Assembly: GCF_020010925.1 (NCBI RefSeq)
Contig: NZ_JAGJBZ010000001.1
Coordinates: forward strand, 1,860,001-1,924,000
Source: Streptomyces griseiscabiei
GTDB lineage: Bacteria; Actinomycetota; Actinomycetes; Streptomycetales; Streptomycetaceae
Direction of reading: 5' to 3'
Length of the DNA stretch: 64,000 nt
Part shown: piece after piece, positions 17,588 to 25,592 of the stretch
Numbering within the stretch: position 1 is the stretch's first letter
Layout of the letters: each line of letters opens with the position of its first letter
Position numbers and translations under genes: made by a program
The notes under the pieces: model-generated
Told to the model about the DNA's origin: nothing
The model's database searches: none
What the model saw: only the letters and a program-made list of their open reading frames with translations

Positions 17588-18981
17588 GCCGTCCTCTCCA
17601 GGACCGGTGCCCGGGAGGCCTGTTCGGCCTGCCAGAGCACGACCACCGCGAGGACGCCCCCGCACACCGCGAGGACGAGCTGTTCGGTGTCCGCCGGGTA
17701 GCCGCTCGGCAGGACGGCGAGCGCGAGCACCGCGCTGGCGGCGGCGACCCGGTGCTGCACGGAGGTGTCCCGGGCGGCTGCCGCGATCAGGAACAGGCCC
17801 CACAGGGCGTACCAGGGGCGGATCGCGGGGCCCAGCGCCGCCACGACGGCCAGGCTGAGGCCGAGCGCGTACACCGGGCCGGGTCTCAGCCGCAGCCATA
17901 TGTACAGGACGACGGCACCGGTCAGCAGGAGTCCGGCCGCCCGCCAGGCCGGGAGGGCGAGGGGGGCGAGGTCGCTGCCGAGGTCGTGCAGGAGGGTGCC
18001 GGTGGCGCGGCCGAGGACGCTGGTGGGTGACCAGTTCTGCGGGGAGACGGGGGTGCGCAGGGCGGCGATCCAGCCGTATCCGGTGCCGGCGAGGGCGGTG
18101 ACGGCCGCCGTGGTGGTCGCCGCGACGGCCAGACAGACCGCGGTCGTGCGGATCCGTCCGGTACGGCCGCGCATCACGACCAGCGCCAGCAGGCCCAGCG
18201 CGGCCGGGGCCTTGACCAGGGCGGCGAGGGTGACGAGGACGACGCCGAGGGGGTATCGGCGGCCCCGGGCGAGCACCAGCCCGACGCCCAGCAGGCCCAG
18301 CATCAGCGCGTCGTTGTGGGCGCCGGCCACCAGGTGCAGCAGCACCAGCGGGTTGAGGGCGCCGAGCCAGAGGGCGACGGCCGGGTCGGCTCCGCTGTGC
18401 CGGGCGAGCCGGGGCAGTGCCACGGCCATCAGGGCGACCCCGAGCAGGGCGATCAGCCGCATCCCGATGAGCCCCGCCGGTATCCGTCCCTCCGTCAGCC
18501 CGGAGAGCCCGGAGGCCATGGCGAGGAAGACCGGGCCGTACGGGGTGGCCGTGTGCCGCCACATCGGGGCGACCTCGTCGGCGAGCGGGCCGCCGAGCCG
18601 GGCCGGGCCGTGGAGGTAGACGTCCATGTGCGCGTCGACCATGGCGCCCTGGGCGAGGTAGCTGTAGACGTCCCGGCTGAACAGCGGGGGCGCGAGCAGC
18701 AGGGGTGCCGCCCAGACCGCCAGGACGAGGAGCAGGGCGCGGGGCGTCGGGGGCTCCGGGCCGCGTATCACCTTCCCCAGCAGGGCCCAGGCCGCTATCA
18801 GCAGGACGACACCGAAGTAGACGCCGACCAGGCCCAGGGCGCCGCGTCCGGAGGTCGGGGACAGCAGTTCCCGGACCGGCAGGGCACCGGCGGTCTCACC
18901 TCCCAGGGCGAGAAAGGCGGATCCGGCCAGGCCGAGCGCCTGGCAGCGGCGGAGGTCGACGGGGAAAGCGATGGCCAACAC
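17584..18981 (-). CDS. mptB: Polyprenol-phosphomannose-dependent alpha-1,6-mannosyltransferase (MptB-like)
   Basis: GT-C mannosyltransferase of 465 residues with about 12 membrane helices. LFSRDVYSYLAQGAMVDAHMDVYLHGP near residues 101-127 contains the Asp-bearing donor motif of the MptA/MptB family, which builds the alpha-1,6-mannan core of lipomannan in mycobacteria and corynebacteria. NPLVLLHLVAGAHNDALM near 200 is also characteristic. The gene is translationally coupled to the GT87 gene, so the two probably make one glycan. In Streptomyces the product is unclear; protein O-mannosylation or a lipoglycan are candidates. Confidence 0.85.
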   Translation of the reverse strand: MLAIAFPVDLRRCQALGLAGSAFLALGGETAGALPVRELLSPTSGRGALGLVGVYFGVVLLIAAWALLGKVIRGPEPPTPRALLLVLAVWAAPLLLAPPLFSRDVYSYLAQGAMVDAHMDVYLHGPARLGGPLADEVAPMWRHTATPYGPVFLAMASGLSGLTEGRIPAGLIGMRLIALLGVALMAVALPRLARHSGADPAVALWLGALNPLVLLHLVAGAHNDALMLGLLGVGLVLARGRRYPLGVVLVTLAALVKAPAALGLLALVVMRGRTGRIRTTAVCLAVAATTTAAVTALAGTGYGWIAALRTPVSPQNWSPTSVLGRATGTLLHDLGSDLAPLALPAWRAAGLLLTGAVVLYIWLRLRPGPVYALGLSLAVVAALGPAIRPWYALWGLFLIAAAARDTSVQHRVAAASAVLALAVLPSGYPADTEQLVLAVCGGVLAVVVLWQAEQASRAPVLERTA

Positions 18982-19057
18982 TCGGTCAGCGTGTCAACGC
19001 CGGGTGGCGGGAAGGCGACGTACCGCCCTCCGGTCGGGTACCAGGACATGACCATGA

Positions 19058-19094
19058 GCGAACCCCGCCGTCCGGTGCGGACGGCGGGGTTCGC
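19058..19094 (-). terminator. Terminator after the small secreted-protein gene
   Basis: Sixteen-base perfect inverted repeat GCGAACCCCGCCGTCC (19058-19073) / GGACGGCGGGGTTCGC (19079-19094), loop GGTGC. It lies 20 bases past the stop at 19115 (minus strand) and ahead of mptB. Confidence 0.85.
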
Positions 19095-19114
19095 GCGGTT
19101 CTTCCTGGTCTCGC

Positions 19115-19501
19115 TCAGCAGGTGGCGGCGGTGTCGATCCTGATCCCGGTCACGGTGTAGTCCGCGGTGAAGTTGACATGGGTGTTGGGCGCGAGACAGA
19201 GGTACTCGATCGCGCCGGTGCTGTTGACGGTGTACCGGACGTAGGCCCGGTCGTCGTTGCGGGTGTTGGCCACCCAGTCCGCGCCGTTGCTGTGGGGGCC
19301 GAGATTCTGGAAGTCGGCCGTGACGTCCTGGTAGGCGGCCGTGGGACGGGCGCTGTTCCAGTCGGACGAGGTGAGATAGAAGCAGACGCGGGGATAGGCG
19401 CATCCGTTGTAGGAGTCGGCCGACGCCGTGGGGGCCGTGGCCAGCGTGGTGGCGGCGACGGCGGCGACGGTCGTGCCGATGACAGCGAGCCTCTTCTGCA
19501 T
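19115..19501 (-). CDS. Small secreted cysteine-containing protein
   Basis: Exported protein of 128 residues. MQKR and a hydrophobic stretch end in TAPTASADS, a good signal-peptidase I site near residue 29, leaving a ~100-residue mature domain with four cysteines: two in the N-terminal segment YNGCAYPRVCFYL, one in YLCLAP, one as the final residue. The pattern recalls the small beta/gamma-crystallin-like secreted proteins and peptidase inhibitors (I36 type) of Streptomyces, but I cannot assign it. The ATG at 19501 is preferred over upstream starts because it begins the signal peptide. Followed by a strong terminator, so probably monocistronic. Confidence 0.7.
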   Translation of the reverse strand: MQKRLAVIGTTVAAVAATTLATAPTASADSYNGCAYPRVCFYLTSSDWNSARPTAAYQDVTADFQNLGPHSNGADWVANTRNDDRAYVRYTVNSTGAIEYLCLAPNTHVNFTADYTVTGIRIDTAATC

Positions 19502-19582
19502 GTGTGCCACACAATCCTGGGAGTGGACTTCCGCCGCCAGGATGGCACTTGTCCCCGTATCACCGCACAAGTACGGAATAAG

Positions 19583-20512
19583 TCAGAAAATCGACAGCCC
19601 GGTGAGCGTGGTGAACCGGTCCAGGGCGGCCACCCCCGCCACCGAGTTGCCCCGCTCGTCCAGCCCCGGGCTCCAGACGCAGAGCGTGCACCGGCCGGGT
19701 ACGACCGCGATGATGCCGCCGCCCACCCCGCTCTTGCCGGGCAGGCCCACGCGGTAGGCGAACTCACCGGCCGCGTCGTACGTGCCACAGGTGAGCATCA
19801 CCGCGTTGACCTGCTTCGCCTGGCTGCGGGTCAGCAGACGCCCGCCGTCGGCGCGGACGCCGTGCCGGGCCAGGAAGCCGGTCGCCAGCGCGAGATCGGC
19901 GCAGGACGCGGTGAGCGAGCACTGCCGGAAGTACTGGTCGAGGAGGTCCGGCACCGGGTTGTCGATGTTGCCGTACGACGCCATGAAGTGGGCGAGAGCG
20001 GCGTTCCGGGCGCCGTGGGCGGACTCGGAGGCGGCGATCTCCGGGTCGAAGTCCAGGCCGGGGTTGCCGCTCTCCGCCCGCAGGAACGCCAGCAGTTCAC
20101 CGGCCGCGTCGCCGCTACGGGTGTGGAGGCGGTCGGTGACGACGAGGGCGCCGGCGTTGATGAACGGATTGCGCGGGATGCCGTTCTCGTACTCCAGCTG
20201 CACCAGGGAGTTGAAGGGGTTGCCGGAGGGCTCGCGGCCCACGTGCTCCCAGAGTTCGTCACCCTCACGCGCCAGATCGAGCGCGAGGGTGAAGACCTTG
20301 GTGATGGACTGTGTGGAGAACGGCTCCCGCCAGTCCCCCACGCCGTACACCGTGCCGTCCAGTTCCGCGACGGCCATGCCGAAGCTGCGCGGGTCGCGCG
20401 CCGCGAGCGCCGGGATGTAGTCGGCGGGACGGCCGCGGCCCGGGGTCCGCCCGATCTCCTCAGCGATGCGGTCCAGGACCGGCTGGAAGGCGAGGGACGA
20501 CGTCGTTGTCAT
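19583..20512 (-). CDS. glsA: Glutaminase
   Basis: Cytosolic L-glutaminase of 309 residues, converting glutamine to glutamate and ammonia; length is normal for the GlsA family (~300-310). The serine-hydrolase motif SxxK is in STQSITKVF near residue 68, and NPFINAGALV, CGTYDAAGEFAYRVGLPGKSGVGGGI and SPGLDERGNSVAG are family hallmarks. Start is uncertain: ATGs at 20521 and 20512 and a GTG at 20518 are in frame behind GGAAGG at 20526-20531. Last in a line of minus-strand Asn/Asp/Gln genes; the 11-bp repeats lie between it and aspA. Confidence 0.92.
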   Translation of the reverse strand: MTTTSSLAFQPVLDRIAEEIGRTPGRGRPADYIPALAARDPRSFGMAVAELDGTVYGVGDWREPFSTQSITKVFTLALDLAREGDELWEHVGREPSGNPFNSLVQLEYENGIPRNPFINAGALVVTDRLHTRSGDAAGELLAFLRAESGNPGLDFDPEIAASESAHGARNAALAHFMASYGNIDNPVPDLLDQYFRQCSLTASCADLALATGFLARHGVRADGGRLLTRSQAKQVNAVMLTCGTYDAAGEFAYRVGLPGKSGVGGGIIAVVPGRCTLCVWSPGLDERGNSVAGVAALDRFTTLTGLSIF

Positions 20513-20534
20513 GATCACCATTGTGCCTTCCGTG

Positions 20535-20589
20535 CCGGTTCGGGGCCGGTCCTGGGCCGGTCCTGGGCCGGTCCCGGGCCGTTTCGGGA
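20535..20589 (-). repeat. 11-bp direct repeat array between aspA and glsA
   Basis: Five contiguous 11-base units with consensus CCGGTCCTGGG on the + strand: 20535-20545, 20546-20556, 20557-20567, 20568-20578 and 20579-20589. Units 2 and 3 are identical; the outer ones differ by 1-4 bases. The period is close to one helical turn. The array fills most of the 96-base gap before glsA. Confidence 0.8.
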
Positions 20590-20616
20590 CCGTGAGCCCG
20601 TCGGGCCCGGGGTGCG

Positions 20617-22029
20617 TCAGGCGAGGGGCGCGCCGCTGCCCGCGAGCACCTCGGGCCGCAGCAGTTCCTTGAGCCGTTCGGCGGGCAGCAGGCCCTTCTC
20701 CTGGACGAGTTCGGCGACGCCCCGGCCGGTGGCGAGGGCCTCCTTGGCGATGTCGGTGGCCGCCGTGTAGCCGATGTACGGGTTGAGGGCGGTGACCAGG
20801 CCGATGGAGTTCTCCACGGCGGCGCGCAGTTCGTCCTCGTTGGCGGTGATGCCGTCGACACAGCGCTCGGCCAGGGTGAGGCAGGCCGCGCGGAGGTGGG
20901 TGATCGACTCCGACAGGGAGTGCAGGATGATCGGCTCGAAGGCGTTGAGCTGGAGCTGTCCGGCCTCGGCGGCCATGGTGATGGTGACGTCGTTGCCGAT
21001 GACCTCGAAGGCGACCTGGTTGACGACCTCGGGAATCACCGGGTTGACCTTGCCGGGCATGATCGACGAACCGGCCTGCACGGGCGGCAGGTTGATCTCG
21101 TTGAGACCCGCGCGCGGCCCGGAGGACAGCAGCCGCAGGTCGTTGCAGCTCTTGGAGAGCTTGACGGCGATCCGCTTGAGGACGCCCGACATCTGCACGA
21201 ACGCACCGCAGTCCTGGGTGGCCTCGACCAGGTTCGCGGCGGTGACCAGCGGCAGTCCCGTGATCTCCGCGAGGTGGCGGCGGGCCGACTCGGCGTAGCC
21301 GACGGGGGCGTTGAGGCCGGTGCCGATGGCGGTGGCGCCGAGGTTGATCTCATGGATCAACTTGACGGCCTCGTCAAGACGGCTCCGGTCCTCGTCAATC
21401 ATGACGGCGAATGCGGAGAACTCTTGACCGAGCGTCATGGGGACCGCGTCCTGCAACTGTGTACGGCCCATCTTGAGCACCTCGCGGAACTCGACGGCCT
21501 TGCGGGCGAACGAGTCCTGGAGGACCGCCATCGCCTTGAGCAGTCCATGCACCGCGAAGACCGTGGCGATCTTGACGGCGGTCGGGTAGACGTCGTTGGT
21601 GGACTGCCCCAGGTTGACGTCCTCGTTGGGGTGCAGGTGCGCGTACTCACCCTTGGCGTGGCCCAGCAGCTCCAGCGCGCGGTTCGCGATGACCTCGTTG
21701 GCGTTCATGTTGGTGGAGGTGCCCGCACCTCCCTGGATCACGTCCACGACGAACTGGTCGTGCAGCTTGCCGTCGCGGATCTCCCGGCAGGCGGCGATGA
21801 TCGCGGCGGCCTTCTCCGGGGCGAGCAGGCCGAGTTCCTCGTTGGCGCGGGCGGCGGCCTCCTTGACGGCGGCCAGCGCGTCGATCAGATGGGGGTAGGC
21901 GGAGATCGGGGTGCCCGTGATGGGGAAGTTCTCCGTGGCGCGCAGGGTGTGGACGCCCCAGTACGCGTCGGCGGGGACGTCACGGTCCCCGAGCAGATCG
22001 TGTTCGCTGCGGGTGTCTGCGGCGGGCAT
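20617..22029 (-). CDS. aspA: Aspartate ammonia-lyase
   Basis: Cytosolic aspartase of 470 residues (family norm ~470) that deaminates aspartate to fumarate. The fumarase/aspartase superfamily signature GSSIMPGKVNPV is at about residues 318-329, in the flexible loop carrying the catalytic serine; DVIQGGAGTSTNMNANEV and GQSTNDVYPTA are further conserved blocks. The distinction from fumarase and argininosuccinate lyase rests on overall resemblance and on the asparaginase gene upstream. AGGAAG lies upstream of the ATG. Between aspA and asparaginase is a long inverted-repeat element, so aspA may be transcribed separately or by read-through. Confidence 0.92.
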   Translation of the reverse strand: MPAADTRSEHDLLGDRDVPADAYWGVHTLRATENFPITGTPISAYPHLIDALAAVKEAAARANEELGLLAPEKAAAIIAACREIRDGKLHDQFVVDVIQGGAGTSTNMNANEVIANRALELLGHAKGEYAHLHPNEDVNLGQSTNDVYPTAVKIATVFAVHGLLKAMAVLQDSFARKAVEFREVLKMGRTQLQDAVPMTLGQEFSAFAVMIDEDRSRLDEAVKLIHEINLGATAIGTGLNAPVGYAESARRHLAEITGLPLVTAANLVEATQDCGAFVQMSGVLKRIAVKLSKSCNDLRLLSSGPRAGLNEINLPPVQAGSSIMPGKVNPVIPEVVNQVAFEVIGNDVTITMAAEAGQLQLNAFEPIILHSLSESITHLRAACLTLAERCVDGITANEDELRAAVENSIGLVTALNPYIGYTAATDIAKEALATGRGVAELVQEKGLLPAERLKELLRPEVLAGSGAPLA

Positions 22030-22080
22030 GGTGAGGTGGGCCCTTCCTGGTGAGGTGCGGGTGGGTTGGTGGTGGGTGGG

Positions 22081-22290
22081 GTGCGTTGTCGGGTGCGGTC
22101 CGGTGGGGCTTCTCGCGCAGTTCCCCGCGCCCCTGAAAGACCAGGCCCCTGCGGGCCTGAAAAGCCAGGCCCGGCGGGTCCGAAAGGCGGGCGGGCGGCG
22201 GGCGGCGGGGAAAGAGCACGGGGCGCAGCCCCTGCTTTTCAGGGGCGCGGGGAACTGCGCGAGAAGCCCCACCGGACCCGCACCGGACAA
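22081..22290 (-). repeat. Long inverted-repeat element, copy 1
   Basis: The 38-base arm at 22101-22138 (CGGTGGGGCTTCTCGCGCAG then TTCCCCGCGCCCCTGAAA) is exactly complementary to 22237-22274, and similarity continues outwards to about 22081 and 22290. The centre contains CAGGCCC/GGGCCTG and GGGGC/GCCCC mini-hairpins plus about 50 extra bases (about 22165-22214) missing from copy 2. It begins 12 bases past the asparaginase stop (22302, minus strand) and ends shortly before aspA. Copy 2 at 51319-51480 is in the opposite genomic orientation but in the same orientation relative to the gene before it. The same core sequence is, from memory, widespread between Streptomyces genes. Confidence 0.85.
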
Positions 22291-22301
22291 CCCGCCCCCC
22301 G

Positions 22302-23354
22302 TCAGGGCAGACGCAACGGATCCAGCGCCCGCACCGCACCGACCCGGCCGACAGCCAGTCCACCGCCGAGCAACACCTCACCCGAGAACTCGGCGAGAGC
22401 CTCCCGCGGGACCCCCGCGCGGGCGAGCGCGGCCGCACACACCGGCACCCGCGCCCGGTTCGCCCCGTCGGCGATCTTCACGGCGACCGTGCGCCCGTCG
22501 GGGAGCGCGGCGACCTGGACGCCCTCGAAGCCGTCCTTGGTGAGCAGCCCCGGCACGGCCCGCATCAGCTCGGCGACATCGCGCCCCGCGCCGGAGGCCA
22601 TCTCGGCGTGGTCGCGCAGGGCGTCGGCGAAGGTGCGCTCGGGGGTGCCCTCGGCGGCGGTGGCGATCCGGGCGAGGGCTCGGGCCAGGCCGTGCAGGGA
22701 GACGGAGAAGAGGGGGGCGCCGCAGCCGTCGACGGTCACCTGGGCGATGGCCTGCCCGGTGAGGTCCTCGACGATCTCGGCGATGGCCTGCTGCAGGGGG
22801 TGGGCCGGGTCGAGGTAGTCGTCCAGGGACCAGCCGTTGACCTTGCAGGTGTACAGCATGGCCGCGTGCTTGCCGGAGCAGTTCTGCGCGAGACGGGAGG
22901 GCTGCCTCCCCTCGCGTATCCAGGTGTCGCGGACGGCCGGGTCGTACGGCATGTCGGGGACGTTGCGCAGGTCGTCCTCGCTCGCCCCGGCCAGTTCCAG
23001 GATCCGCCGGGCTCCGGCGAGGTGGCGTTCCTCGCCGGAGTGGCTGGCCGCGGCCAGGGACAGCAGGTCGCCGTCCAGGGGCAGCCCGGCGCGCAGCATC
23101 GCCACGGCCTGGACCGGTTTGAGCGCCGACCGGGGGTAGAACGCCGCCTCGATGTCGCCGAGTTGGAGTTCCACCTCCCCGTCGGCCCCCAGCACCACGA
23201 CGGAGCCGTAGTGGATGCCCTCGATGACACCTCCGCGTACGAGGTGGGCGACGGGGGCGTGGAGCGGTTCCCGGATCGCGGGGGCCGCGGCCACCGGAGG
23301 CACTGGGATCGCCGCGCCGCCGGTGGTCGTGGGGTCGTTCGTCACTGTCCGCAT
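22302..23354 (-). CDS. L-asparaginase (Asparaginase II / AnsA-type family)
   Basis: Asparaginase of 350 residues in the family unrelated to the E. coli AnsA/AnsB fold (pfam Asparaginase_II). Conserved blocks include GIHYGSVVVLGADG near residue 46, FYPRSALKPVQAVAM near 72, NCSGKHAAML near 158 and VDGCGAP near 208. It hydrolyses asparagine to aspartate and ammonia in the cytosol. Its ATG overlaps the permease stop by one base (TGATG), so import and hydrolysis are translationally coupled, and aspartase acts next in the pathway. Confidence 0.88.
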   Translation of the reverse strand: MRTVTNDPTTTGGAAIPVPPVAAAPAIREPLHAPVAHLVRGGVIEGIHYGSVVVLGADGEVELQLGDIEAAFYPRSALKPVQAVAMLRAGLPLDGDLLSLAAASHSGEERHLAGARRILELAGASEDDLRNVPDMPYDPAVRDTWIREGRQPSRLAQNCSGKHAAMLYTCKVNGWSLDDYLDPAHPLQQAIAEIVEDLTGQAIAQVTVDGCGAPLFSVSLHGLARALARIATAAEGTPERTFADALRDHAEMASGAGRDVAELMRAVPGLLTKDGFEGVQVAALPDGRTVAVKIADGANRARVPVCAAALARAGVPREALAEFSGEVLLGGGLAVGRVGAVRALDPLRLP

Positions 23355-24799
23355 CACTTCTTCATTCCGGCCGGCCCCTCGGCGACCCGGCGTCGTACGC
23401 CGAACCAGCCGAGGACCAGCGCCAGCACGATCAGGGGGAGGCACAGCACGGTGGTGCGGCCGACGCCGCCGTCCAGGTACATCAGGACCAGCACCGAGGC
23501 CAGGAAGAACAGGGTGACCAGCTCGGTCCAGGGGGAGCCGGGGAGCCGGTAGCTCGGGCGGGTCAGTTCGCCGCGCTCGGTCTTCTGCCAGAACAGCAGG
23601 TGACAGATCATGATCATGCCCCAGGTGGCGATGATGCCGATGGCGGCGAAGTTGAGCACGATCTCGAACGCCGAGGCCGGGACCACGAAGTTCAGTCCGA
23701 CGCCGAGGACGCAGATGCCGCTGGTGAGCAGGATGCCACCGTAGGGGACCTGGCTGCGGCTCATCACCCCGGTGAACTTCGGGGCGGAGCCGGCCATCGC
23801 CATGGAGCGCAGGATGCGGCCGGTGGAGTACAGGCCCGAGTTGAGCGAGGACATGGCCGCGGTGAGCACGACCAGGTTCATGATGCCGCCGGCCGCCGGG
23901 ATGCCGATGTTGGAGAGCACGGTGACGAAGGGGCTCTCGCCCGCCTTGTACGAGGACCAGGGCAGCAGCATCGACAGCAGGATCACGGAGCCGACGTAGA
24001 ACAGACCGACGCGCCACATGATCGAGTTGATCGCCTTCGGCATGATCTTCTCGGGGTTCTCGGTCTCACCGGCGGCGACGCCGACCAGTTCGACGGAGGC
24101 GTAGGCGAAGACGACGCCCTGGATGATCAGCAGCATGGGCAGCATGCCGTTGGGGAACAGGCCGCCGTTGTCGGTGATCAGGGCCGGGCCGGGGGTGTGG
24201 CCGTCGACCGGCTGCTGGGTGACGAGCAGCCAGATGCCGATACACATGAACAGGACCAGCGCGCCGACCTTGATGATCGCGAACCAGAACTCCAGTTCGC
24301 CGAACATCTTCACCGAGATCAGGTTCACGGAGAGGACGACGGCGAGCGCGACCAGCGCGATCACCCACTGCGGGACGTCGGAGAACATCCCCCAGTAGTG
24401 GGTGTAGACGGCGACCGCGGTGATGTCGGCGATCCCGGTGGTGGCCCAGTTCAGGAAGTACATCCAGCCGGCCGTGTACGCGCCCTTCTCGCCGAGGAAC
24501 TCCCGGGCGTAGGACACGAAGGCACCGGACGAGGGCCGGTAGAGGACGAGTTCGCCGAGGGCGCGGACGACCAGGAAGGCGAAGACTCCGCAGACCGCGT
24601 ACGCGATGAACAGGGACGGGCCGGCGTCGACGAGCCGGCCGCCGGCGCCGAGGAAGAGGCCGGTGCCGATCGCGCCGCCGATGGCGATCATGTTGACGTG
24701 GCGGGACTTCAGGGACTTGCTGTAGCCGGCGTCTCCGGCGTCGACGTGGACGGCTTTCCCGCCGGGCTCGACGTCTTTTTCGAGGGACTGCTCGCTCAC
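23354..24799 (-). CDS. Amino acid permease (APC superfamily; probable asparagine/GABA-type)
   Basis: Transporter of 481 residues with about 12 membrane helices. The N-terminal signature [20 protein letters not shown] (about residues 34-53) is that of the AAT/GABA permease family, and [22 protein letters not shown] is likewise conserved. Asparagine is the likeliest substrate because the gene is coupled to asparaginase downstream and to a FadR-type regulator upstream (GTGA overlap at 24796-24799). AnsP-type and GABA permeases cannot be told apart from sequence alone. Confidence 0.88.
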   Translation of the reverse strand: MSEQSLEKDVEPGGKAVHVDAGDAGYSKSLKSRHVNMIAIGGAIGTGLFLGAGGRLVDAGPSLFIAYAVCGVFAFLVVRALGELVLYRPSSGAFVSYAREFLGEKGAYTAGWMYFLNWATTGIADITAVAVYTHYWGMFSDVPQWVIALVALAVVLSVNLISVKMFGELEFWFAIIKVGALVLFMCIGIWLLVTQQPVDGHTPGPALITDNGGLFPNGMLPMLLIIQGVVFAYASVELVGVAAGETENPEKIMPKAINSIMWRVGLFYVGSVILLSMLLPWSSYKAGESPFVTVLSNIGIPAAGGIMNLVVLTAAMSSLNSGLYSTGRILRSMAMAGSAPKFTGVMSRSQVPYGGILLTSGICVLGVGLNFVVPASAFEIVLNFAAIGIIATWGMIMICHLLFWQKTERGELTRPSYRLPGSPWTELVTLFFLASVLVLMYLDGGVGRTTVLCLPLIVLALVLGWFGVRRRVAEGPAGMKK

Positions 24800-25527
24800 G
24801 CCTCGGGTCCGCCTTCCGTGGTCCTGTCCGTGCGCGGGGAACGCACGATGTCGGTGAGGGTGGTCTCGACGCGGTCGAGGTGGTGGGACATGGCCTCCAC
24901 CGCGTCGTGTTCGGAACCGTCGATCAGCGCCTCGACGATGGCCCGGTGCTCGCGGTTGGACTGCTCGCGCCGGCCGCCCAGCTGGTTGAGGAACGTCGAC
25001 TGGCGGGCCAGCGCGTCCCGGATCTCCTCGATCACCCGGCGGAACACCGGGTTCTGGGCGGCCTCGGCCACGGCCAGGTGGAAGAGGGTGTCCATCGCGA
25101 CCCAGGCGGTGGTGTCGGTCTCCCGCTCCATCCGCTCCAGGAGGTGGGCCAGATGGTCCAGGTTCTCCGGGGTGCGGCGCGCCGCCGCGTACCCGGCGAC
25201 CGGGATCTCCACATGCCGGCGCACCTCCAGCAGGTCGCTCGCCGCGTAGTCGCCGAAGGTGGGGTCCTCGACGGCGTTCGCGATGACGAAGGTGCCCTTG
25301 CCGGTACGGGACTGGGTCAGGCCCATCACCTGGAGCGCGCGCAGTGCCTCACGGAGCACCGGACGGCTCACTTCGAGCTGCCGGCACAGCTCCGCCTCCG
25401 AGGGGAGCTTGTCCCCGATGGCGTACTTGCCGCGTTCGATGGCGTCGCGGAGGTGGGTGAGCACCGCTTCCATGGCGCTGACGCGCCGGGGTGCCGAGCC
25501 ACCTGTCTGGCTGTCTGACAGGTTCAC
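24796..25527 (-). CDS. FadR-subfamily GntR transcriptional regulator
   Basis: Regulator of 243 residues. The winged helix-turn-helix is [23 protein letters not shown] (about residues 41-63) followed by the wing SRTGKGTFV; the C-terminal FCD domain (about 95-225) would bind a small effector through a metal-centred all-helical pocket. First gene of the permease-asparaginase operon, so an amino-acid or C4-dicarboxylate effector is likely, by inference. The GTG start at 25527 lies next to a palindrome, TGTCTGACA, that fits the FadR-type operator consensus and would allow autoregulation. Confidence 0.88.
   Translation of the reverse strand: MNLSDSQTGGSAPRRVSAMEAVLTHLRDAIERGKYAIGDKLPSEAELCRQLEVSRPVLREALRALQVMGLTQSRTGKGTFVIANAVEDPTFGDYAASDLLEVRRHVEIPVAGYAAARRTPENLDHLAHLLERMERETDTTAWVAMDTLFHLAVAEAAQNPVFRRVIEEIRDALARQSTFLNQLGGRREQSNREHRAIVEALIDGSEHDAVEAMSHHLDRVETTLTDIVRSPRTDRTTEGGPEA
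25511..25521. promoter_or_regulatory. Candidate FadR-type operator inside the first codons of the regulator gene
   Basis: CTGTCTGACAG is a perfect 5-1-5 palindrome. Its core TGTC-T-GACA fits the GntR/FadR-subfamily half-site rule (yGTM-N-KACy) apart from the last base. It is encoded by codons 3-6 of the regulator, within a longer ACCTGTC...GACAGGT repeat (25501-25523). Confidence 0.45.
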
Positions 25528-25592
25528 GGGGGTGATCCTGCGGGTGACGGGAGGGGGCTGTCAAGAGGTCACTGATTCGATCTTCGAGCCGG

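Noticed and set aside
19178..20770. Long open frames antisense to glutaminase, aspartase, permease and other genes
   Set aside because: All lie opposite genes with recognisable catalytic motifs, and have skewed composition without domains. They are typical of high-GC DNA.
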